NCBI GenBank assembly: GCA_021819735.1
Contig: JAKAFO010000010.1
Span: forward strand, 1 to 33,351
Direction: 5' to 3'
DNA length: 33,351 nucleotides
Origin: Deltaproteobacteria bacterium
GTDB taxonomy: Bacteria; Desulfobacterota; Desulfobacteria; Desulfobacterales; Desulfosarcinaceae
The first letter of the stretch is position 1; each line of letters starts with the position of its first letter. Below the pieces are notes generated by a model, which did no database searches, was not told the DNA's origin, and saw only the letters and a program-made list of their open reading frames with translations. Both the position numbers and the translations under genes were made by a program. Of the stretch, positions 28,189 through 33,351 are shown in pieces.

Positions 28189-29481
28189 ATGCGCTTTCAT
28201 TCAACGGTACTTGCCGCGCGGATTTTCTTCTTGAGTTTGGGCGTCGCGCTCCTGTGGGGCGCCCTACCCGTGGCCGCCACCCCCCCCGGGCCTCCGGCCG
28301 AGGAGCAGCTCTTCCAGGAGACCTGCGAGCTCTATCTGCACGAAGTGGTGGACCAGAAACAGCGCCGCACCCGCATCTCCGAACAGGCCCTGAACGATCC
28401 CCAGGCCATCGCTTGCAACGGCTACGTGTGCGGTGTGGAGCTGTTCAGCGCGCGCGGCGATCTGAAGATCGCCCTGGACGGGCGGCCGTTCGAGGTGGCC
28501 CCAGCCGGACCGGAGCGCTATCGCTACACCTTATTCCCTAAAATCCGGGGAGACGCCTTGTGCGCCGGAGACGGTTTCGATATCCAGATCCAGACGGCGA
28601 CGGCCCGCCGCGATCTGACCATCCGGCACCAGGGAGCCCGCCTGCTGAGCCCGGACCGTCAACCCGCCGACAGCCTCGACGCGCCGCCTGTGTTTCGTCT
28701 CCTGGGCCAGAGCCCCGAACGCTTCCGGGCCCGCGGCCGGGACCTGACCGAGCGCCTGGCGGCCGTGGCCGAGGGCATCGGGTACGTGGAGAAACGCTTC
28801 GGCGCCCGTCTGGTCGAGCACGTGGATATTCTGGACGTGGGCGCCGGCGACAATGCCTTGACCCTGCGCGGCCGGCACCAGATCTGGTTCTATGCCGAGA
28901 CCATCTGGGGCGAATCGATCCCCGAGCTGCGGGTCATGGCCGAGCATGAGGCCCTGCACCTGGCGGTGGACGAGATTGGTCTCACCGAGCGCACGGCCAT
29001 TCGCGCGCTTTTCGCCGAGCTGAGCGGCTATGACCCCCTTTCGCTGGAGCGCTTCGCCCTGGTGACCTCCGGCCGCCTGAACGCCCACGCCAATCGGCCG
29101 GCATCGGCCGCGTCGCCGCTGCTGGCTTTCATCGACGAACGCAATTACTTCCCGGGCATGACCGGCGGCCACGCGGCGGACAACCTGGACGAGTTTTGCA
29201 CCTCCCTGCTGCACGCCCTGTTGTATGCCGATCGCCTGGAGGCCAACCTCCAGCGCCGGCTGGCTTCGGAAGTCAAAGCGCAGATCACCCGGGATTTGGC
29301 CCGTACCCTGGATCTCTTCGCCGAAGAGATCGCCGATCTCGGGACGCGCCACAGCCCACCGCAGCCCTTGAACCACGCCGCGGCCGATCTGTTCCGTTCG
29401 GCAGCACAAATGATTAACCGTCCGTCTCCGGTAGTATTGGACGACAGCGTGCCCACCGCCGCTACCCCCTCCGACCTTTAA
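28189..29481 (+). CDS. Unrecognised secreted protein with gluzincin-like metallopeptidase pattern
   Basis: I do not recognise the family. The ATG at 28189 starts a Sec-type signal (about residues 1-32, FFLSLGVALLWGALPVAAT), leaving a mature exported protein of about 400 residues; GGAGGAGG lies rather far upstream (about 14 nt). The front half (35-190) has four cysteines (ETCELY, IACNGYVCG, DALCAG) and looks beta-rich. The back half is helical and holds HEALH at residues 253-257 and, 78 residues later, DEFCTSLLHALLYADR with Glu335, an arrangement like the HExxH...E zinc site of gluzincins such as lethal-factor-like proteases. Between them are ERNYFPGM and TGGHAADN. A zinc peptidase role is inferred from this pattern alone. 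The 112 nt after the FemAB-like gene hold no other gene. Confidence 0.7.
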   Translation: MRFHSTVLAARIFFLSLGVALLWGALPVAATPPGPPAEEQLFQETCELYLHEVVDQKQRRTRISEQALNDPQAIACNGYVCGVELFSARGDLKIALDGRPFEVAPAGPERYRYTLFPKIRGDALCAGDGFDIQIQTATARRDLTIRHQGARLLSPDRQPADSLDAPPVFRLLGQSPERFRARGRDLTERLAAVAEGIGYVEKRFGARLVEHVDILDVGAGDNALTLRGRHQIWFYAETIWGESIPELRVMAEHEALHLAVDEIGLTERTAIRALFAELSGYDPLSLERFALVTSGRLNAHANRPASAASPLLAFIDERNYFPGMTGGHAADNLDEFCTSLLHALLYADRLEANLQRRLASEVKAQITRDLARTLDLFAEEIADLGTRHSPPQPLNHAAADLFRSAAQMINRPSPVVLDDSVPTAATPSDL

Positions 29482-29496
29482 ACTTTAGAACAGATA

Positions 29497-29525
29497 GAGC
29501 CGGCAAACCCTCGGTTTGCCGGCTC
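29497..29525. terminator. Perfect 13-bp hairpin between convergent genes
   Basis: GAGCCGGCAAACC, loop CTC, GGTTTGCCGGCTC. It lies 15 nt after the stop of the secreted-protein gene and 56 nt from the stop of the PRC-barrel gene, the place for a shared terminator. Neither side has a strong T run; the minus-strand side (TATCTGTTCT) is the better of the two. Confidence 0.7.
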
Positions 29526-29580
29526 CGGTCGATTTGGAAGGGGATCAGGTTTCCGGTTACAAAAACATTAGGCGCTACGG

Positions 29581-30036
29581 TTAGAACGGATAGGGGTTCG
29601 CGGTGGAAATGCCGTTGACGATATTCCTGTCGGAATCCATCTGGTCTCCACGGTAGCCTCGGGCGCTGTTATGCATCGAGCTCGACAGATCCGGCCAGTC
29701 GTTGCTGGCAAAACTGGGCGCCACATCGAATTGCTCTCTGGAGATGGCGAGCCCAACCTGTCCATTCGATTTGACCTGGGGCGCGGCGGTTCCGAAGGGC
29801 AGCGCCACCAGTCTCGATTGGTCGGATTTGGCGATGACCAGGTAGCTCACCTGGCCGTCCGCGCCGACGACCAGATCATTGATGGTTCCCAGATGCTCGT
29901 TGTCCGTGCTGATGGCTTGGGCCCCGACAAGTTTGCTGGCCCGATCGTCTTTGGCCGGTGAATCGGCCAGGGCTGTGCCGGCAACGAGGGCCAGCATCGC
30001 GATTGCAGCGACAATGTATGAAGTATACGTTTTCAT
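29581..30036 (-). CDS. Exported PRC-barrel domain protein
   Basis: Protein of 151 residues with a cleavable signal peptide (about residues 1-24, ending ALADS). Residues about 35-110 match a PRC-barrel: SKLVGAQAISTDNEHLGTINDLVVGADGQVSYLVI and the SRLVALPFG strand. The tail (111-151) is polar. Exported PRC-barrel proteins are common in proteobacteria and often stress induced; their role is unclear. AGGAGG lies just before the ATG, and a small hairpin sits directly upstream of it. Confidence 0.88.
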   Translation of the reverse strand: MKTYTSYIVAAIAMLALVAGTALADSPAKDDRASKLVGAQAISTDNEHLGTINDLVVGADGQVSYLVIAKSDQSRLVALPFGTAAPQVKSNGQVGLAISREQFDVAPSFASNDWPDLSSSMHNSARGYRGDQMDSDRNIVNGISTANPYPF

Positions 30037-30053
30037 TTAAAACCTCCTAGCCC

Positions 30054-30072
30054 TCCCCTTGCGGGAAGGGGA
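30054..30072 (-). other. Hairpin next to the ribosome site of the PRC-barrel gene
   Basis: TCCCCTT and AAGGGGA form a perfect 7-bp stem around a 5-base loop, ending 6 bases before the AGGAGG ribosome site at 30042-30047. It could stabilise the mRNA 5' end or affect initiation; no known riboswitch or thermometer is recognised. Confidence 0.4.
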
Positions 30073-30206
30073 TGCATCGTTTTGAAAATCCTGCGGTCTT
30101 GAAAAAAACCAATCCATGGTCGCAACCGCTGCGACCTCTGACTCGTTCAGTCGTCTTTGGATTAGCGGGAAGGTTGTGCTCTGATTCGCCCCTGTCAACC
30201 GTTCAT

Positions 30207-30236
30207 TTTAAATCCGACCCATCGCACCCGGGTCAA
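30207..30236 (-). promoter_or_regulatory. Weak promoter candidate for the PRC-barrel gene
   Basis: On the minus strand TTGACC (30231-30236) is followed after about 17-18 bp by an AT-rich ATTTAAAAT (30205-30213). A second TTGACA at 30193-30198 has no matching -10. The gap 30037-30287 holds no gene. Confidence 0.25.
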
Positions 30237-30287
30237 GGGCATATAGAATCGGGGTCCGAGCGAGGCGTATTTCTTTTTGAGGGATCG

Positions 30288-30605
30288 TCAGGGTTCGGGT
30301 TCCATGCTCACCCGCAGGGGAAACTCGGCTTCCCGAGCCAGGGTGGAGACCGTGGCCACTTTGGTTTCGGCAATCTCCCGGGGGAAGATGCCGGCCACCC
30401 CGGTGCCTTTGCGATGCACCTGCCACATGAGTTCGGTGGCCTCGGCCAGCCCCTTGTGAAAGACCGACACCAGCACCTGCACCACGAACTCCTTGGTGGT
30501 GAAATCGTCGTTATGCAGCAGCACCCGATACATGGGCGGGGTCTGGGAACGCGTCCGGGTGCGCTCCTGGACGGTTACGATCGATCCGGGGTTGACCGTG
30601 CTCAT
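30288..30605 (-). CDS. clpS: ATP-dependent Clp protease adaptor ClpS
   Basis: Small cytosolic adaptor of 105 residues that delivers N-degron substrates to ClpAP. The ATG at 30605 is chosen because AAAGGAG precedes it by 10 nt; the open frame extends 14 codons further without such a site. The ligand-binding features are present: YRVLLHNDDFTTKEFVVQVL with the Asn-Asp-Asp that holds the N-terminal residue, LMWQVHRKGTGVAG with the conserved His, and AETKVATVSTLAREAEFPL. No clpA lies nearby in the window. It is 93 nt downstream of tyrA. Confidence 0.94.
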   Translation of the reverse strand: MSTVNPGSIVTVQERTRTRSQTPPMYRVLLHNDDFTTKEFVVQVLVSVFHKGLAEATELMWQVHRKGTGVAGIFPREIAETKVATVSTLAREAEFPLRVSMEPEP

Positions 30606-30698
30606 AAGGGGCGCTCCTTTATTGGCCTTCCATGCATCGAAACGCAACTTAATGCAGGGCGGCGCAGAAACAACCTTAGGCGCGCGATCCGGTGTTCC

Positions 30699-31439
30699 TC
30701 ATTCGCTCTCTATTTCCCTGAGACGATCGTCGATGGCCGCCATGGCATCCATGAAGGCCTTGCGCTTCTCGCGGGCGTAAGGATTGAAGCGGTGCATGTC
30801 TTCGAAGAGCTGCCAGGTGTCGTTGTTGACGACGCCCAGGATATGCAGCAGGCGCCGGTAGCCTTCGGTGTCGATGTCGATCGGCGGGGCGCCGAACTTG
30901 GCCAGGCCGCGACCGATGAAGTGGGTCAGGGAGAGCGTGACGGCGATCTTCTGGTCGTGAAGTGTCGGGGTGGTTTCGATGACCACCATCTGCTTTTCTG
31001 CCAGCCACTGCTTGATGCGCTGGTAGCGGTGGGCCGCGATGCGCACCGGGCAAAGCACGATCTTATGGCCCGCCGGGCTCTTGGCGGCGCTGTCCGGACC
31101 GAACATGGGATGGGTGGCCAGGATCTCCACGTGCTCGGGCAGCAGGGACTGCATCCACTGGGCCGGCTTTTCCTTGACCGAGCAGACGTCGGCCACGATG
31201 GTCTTGGGCGCCAGCAGCGGCGCGATGCGCTCCAGGGTGGCCGGCATGGCCGAGATGGGCACGCTGAGGATGACGATCCGCTGGGCGCAGGCCTCTTCCA
31301 GGGAGACCAGGCTGGCGCCGGCGTCGTTGATGTCGGCGTCTTTATCCGCGGCGCGGGTGTACACCACCACCTTGAACTCGGGGGACATGTGGCGCACGGT
31401 GAGCCGCCCGAAACGGCCGTAGCCAATCAATCCGATCAT
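30699..31439 (-). CDS. tyrA: Prephenate/arogenate dehydrogenase
   Basis: NAD(P)-dependent oxidoreductase of tyrosine synthesis, 246 residues, a short monofunctional form without chorismate mutase. The Rossmann motif is GLIGYGRFGRLTV at the N-terminus; VADVCSVKEKPAQWM and the catalytic His region ATHPMFGPDSA follow, then the helical dimerisation domain (from about residue 150). Its ATG overlaps the stop of the aminotransferase gene by 4 nt. Whether prephenate or arogenate is the substrate cannot be told; the adjoining aminotransferase makes the arogenate route worth considering. Confidence 0.93.
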   Translation of the reverse strand: MIGLIGYGRFGRLTVRHMSPEFKVVVYTRAADKDADINDAGASLVSLEEACAQRIVILSVPISAMPATLERIAPLLAPKTIVADVCSVKEKPAQWMQSLLPEHVEILATHPMFGPDSAAKSPAGHKIVLCPVRIAAHRYQRIKQWLAEKQMVVIETTPTLHDQKIAVTLSLTHFIGRGLAKFGAPPIDIDTEGYRRLLHILGVVNNDTWQLFEDMHRFNPYAREKRKAFMDAMAAIDDRLREIESE

Positions 31440-32581
31440 AACACCTCTCTGATTTTGTCGAAGGCGCGCGTCAGGGTTTCAGGGCCGGTGCCGAACGAGA
31501 TACGGATGTGGCCCGGGCCGTGAAAGGCCTCGCCGGGCACCAAGGCCACGCCGGCCTGGTCCAGCAGCCGGGCGGCCAGATCCGCGCTGGTCTCGCCGTT
31601 GCGCAGCCGGCCGCGCACGTCGGGAAAGAGGTAAAAGGCCCCGCGTCCCGCCGTGCAGGGAAACAGCTCCCGGGTGCGGGCCAGGGCCAGATCGCGCCGC
31701 CGTTGCAGCTCGGCGCAGCGCTCGGCCACGATGCCCTGATCCATCTCCAGGGCGGCCAGGGCCCCATGCTGGGCGAAGGTGCACACATTGCCGGTGGTGT
31801 GGCTCTGCAACCGGGAAAGGGCCTGGATCACGGACTTGTCCGCGGCGACATAGCCCAGGCGAAAGCCGGTCATGTTGTAGTGTTTGGAAAAGCTGCGCAC
31901 GGTCACGACCCGCGCACGGTCCGGGCTCACCACCAGGGCCGGCATGTGCGGGCGGCCGAACGTATAGGCATGATAGGCCTCGTCGGAGATCAGATAGAGC
32001 CCCCGCTCGGCGGCCAGGTCGGCCGTGGCCATGATGGCCTCGATCTTATAAACGGCGCCGGTGGGATTGTTGGGCGAGTTGATCAGGATCGCCCGGGTGC
32101 GCGGGGTGATCGCCCGGCGGATGCGCTCCGGATCGAGCTCGAACGCCTCGCCCGTCTCCACCAGCACCGGCCGGCCGCCGGCCAGCACGATCTGCTCGGT
32201 GAAGCTGACCCAGCAGGGCTTGGCGAGAATGACTTCGTCCCCGGGGTCGCACAGCACCTGGAAAAGGGAGTAGAGCGCCTGTTTGGCGCCGTTGGTCACC
32301 AGGATGTTGTCGGCCGTATAACCGTCGAAGGCCTGGGCCAACCGTTCGCGCAAGGCCGGCTCGCCGGGCACCGGCCCGTAGCGGGTGTGCTGGGCGGTCA
32401 AGGCCTGGCGGGTGGCGGCAATGATCGGCATGGGGGTCTCGAAATCGGGCTCGCCCACGGCCAGACTGATGATCTCGCGGCCCTGGCGCCGCATTTCCTG
32501 GGCCTGGGCGAAGATGCGCGTGGTCTTGGATTCGCTGACGGCCGCCAGCCGCCTGGAAAAGTGAGGCTCGTCTTTTAGCAT
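31436..32581 (-). CDS. Class I PLP-dependent aminotransferase
   Basis: Fold-type I aminotransferase of 381 residues, closest in plan to aspartate/prephenate aminotransferases of subgroup I-beta. The frame stays open upstream across aroC, but the ATG at 32581 gives the normal start ([20 protein letters not shown]). PLP-binding motifs: [37 protein letters not shown] and [17 protein letters not shown] with the Schiff-base Lys233; the C-terminal substrate Arg is in GHIRISFG. It overlaps aroC by 7 nt and tyrA by 4 nt, so aromatic amino acid or prephenate transamination is the likely job. Confidence 0.9.
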   Translation of the reverse strand: MLKDEPHFSRRLAAVSESKTTRIFAQAQEMRRQGREIISLAVGEPDFETPMPIIAATRQALTAQHTRYGPVPGEPALRERLAQAFDGYTADNILVTNGAKQALYSLFQVLCDPGDEVILAKPCWVSFTEQIVLAGGRPVLVETGEAFELDPERIRRAITPRTRAILINSPNNPTGAVYKIEAIMATADLAAERGLYLISDEAYHAYTFGRPHMPALVVSPDRARVVTVRSFSKHYNMTGFRLGYVAADKSVIQALSRLQSHTTGNVCTFAQHGALAALEMDQGIVAERCAELQRRRDLALARTRELFPCTAGRGAFYLFPDVRGRLRNGETSADLAARLLDQAGVALVPGEAFHGPGHIRISFGTGPETLTRAFDKIREVL

Positions 32582-33351
32582 GGCCGCAAGCTCCCGGTGC
32601 AGCGCATGGCCTGGCGCAGCACGCTGTCCATCAGCACCAGCGCGGCCATGGCCTCCACGATGGGCACGGCCCGGGGCACCACGCACGGATCGTGGCGGCC
32701 CTTGGCCTCCAGCACCGTGTCGCTGCCGTCGAAATCCGCGGTGGGCTGGGCCTGGCCAATGGTGGCCGGCGGCTTGAACGCCACCCGGAAGTAAATGTTT
32801 TCGCCGTTGGAGATGCCGCCCTGAATCCCGCCGCTGTGGTTGGTGCGCGTGCCCAGGCGCGCGCCCTTTTGCACGAAGGGATCGTTGTGCTGGGAGCCTT
32901 TGAGCAGCGTCCCGCCGAAGCCCGAACCGATTTCGAAGCCCTTGGTGGCCGGAATGGAGAGCATGGCGTGGGCCAGCAGCGCCTCCAGTTTGTCGAAGAC
33001 CGGCTCGCCCAGGCCCACCGGCACGTTGCGGCACACGCAGGTAACCACGCCGCCCAACGAGTCCTTGGCGTCCCGGGCCGCCTGGATGGCCGCCGTCATG
33101 CGCTCAGCGGCGATGGGGTCCGGACAGCGCACCGCGCTTTGATCCACCACCGCCCGGGTGACGGTCTCCATATCCACGGCCACGGCCGGCACGTCGCGGA
33201 CCGCGCTGACCCAGGCCACGATCTGCACGCCATAGCGCTCGGCCAGCACCTTTTCGGCGATGGCGCCGGCCGCCACCCGGCCGATGGTCTCCCGGGCGCT
33301 CGATCGGCCTCCGCCGCTCGAAGCCCGGATGCCGTACTTCATCTGGTAGGT
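32575..33351 (-). CDS. aroC: Chorismate synthase, C-terminal part (cut by window edge)
   Basis: FMN-dependent lyase that makes chorismate from EPSP, the last step of the shikimate pathway. 258 codons plus stop are present; the reading frame runs open to the window edge, so the first third of the protein lies outside. The motif [21 protein letters not shown] near the edge and KGFEIGSGF, then [25 protein letters not shown] and [19 protein letters not shown] are diagnostic. The ATG inside the visible part is internal, not a start. It is the first visible gene of the aroC-aminotransferase-tyrA unit. Confidence 0.96.
   Translation of the reverse strand, partial: TYQMKYGIRASSGGGRSSARETIGRVAAGAIAEKVLAERYGVQIVAWVSAVRDVPAVAVDMETVTRAVVDQSAVRCPDPIAAERMTAAIQAARDAKDSLGGVVTCVCRNVPVGLGEPVFDKLEALLAHAMLSIPATKGFEIGSGFGGTLLKGSQHNDPFVQKGARLGTRTNHSGGIQGGISNGENIYFRVAFKPPATIGQAQPTADFDGSDTVLEAKGRHDPCVVPRAVPIVEAMAALVLMDSVLRQAMRCTGSLRPC

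Noticed and set aside
32582-33034. N-terminal extension of the aminotransferase into aroC
   Set aside because: The extra residues are the out-of-frame reading of aroC; the family start is at 32581.

Overview
The window is GC-rich, gene-dense bacterial chromosome with no rRNA, tRNA, CRISPR array or complete insertion sequence that I can see. The gene content suggests a strictly or facultatively anaerobic proteobacterium-like organism, most plausibly a Desulfobacterota (delta-proteobacterial) sulfate reducer. The main pointers are a TAT-exported selenocysteine formate dehydrogenase with a three-cluster beta subunit and FdhE, two sulfur-anion-type TauE/SafE permeases, and an Archaeoglobus-type secreted lipase. 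This placement is an inference, not something read directly.

Layout. 1-1385 (minus): 5' part of ilvB, then an AT-richer VapBC-type toxin-antitoxin pair. 1564-6684 (plus): a compact operon leuC, leuD, an orphan HAMP membrane protein, a TauE/SafE permease and a CPA2 cation/proton antiporter fused to a PTS EIIA domain. 6681-9627 (minus): a SEC-C/UPF0149 protein, a secreted lipase with a good terminator, and a TetR regulator behind a perfect TGACTGAC palindrome. 9628-10120: a long intergenic region with a sigma54-like -24/-12 element, an A-tract bend and 22-bp-phased direct repeats. 10121-14885 (plus): fdhA (in-frame UGA read as selenocysteine), fdhB, fdhE. 14991-18139 (minus): DUF488 protein, pol-beta-type nucleotidyltransferase, a small imperfect inverted repeat, ilvD. 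18245-19990 (plus): second TauE/SafE permease and an M48 lipoprotein peptidase. 19998-26362 (minus): DUF599 and DUF1003 membrane proteins, mprF, a two-domain universal stress protein and an NRAMP (mntH). 26363-26912: mntH promoter region and a decayed fragment of a GrdB-family reductase. 26913-29481 (plus): FemAB-like acyltransferase and an unrecognised secreted protein with a gluzincin-like HExxH...E pattern. 29581-33351 (minus): PRC-barrel protein, clpS, tyrA, a class I aminotransferase and the 3' part of aroC.

How the genes fit together. Branched-chain amino acid synthesis (ilvB, leuCD, ilvD) and the end of the aromatic pathway (aroC, aminotransferase, tyrA) form the metabolic frame. The formate dehydrogenase unit supplies periplasmic formate oxidation and its assembly factor. 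The stretch from about 18 to 30 kb is rich in envelope and stress functions: lipid lysinylation, manganese uptake, a universal stress protein, membrane-domain proteins, lipoprotein protease and a PRC-barrel protein. The most unusual items are the antiporter-EIIA fusion next to a HAMP protein with no output domain, the putative secreted metallopeptidase, and the GrdB-family remnant. No defence system or clearly new multi-gene machine was identified with confidence.
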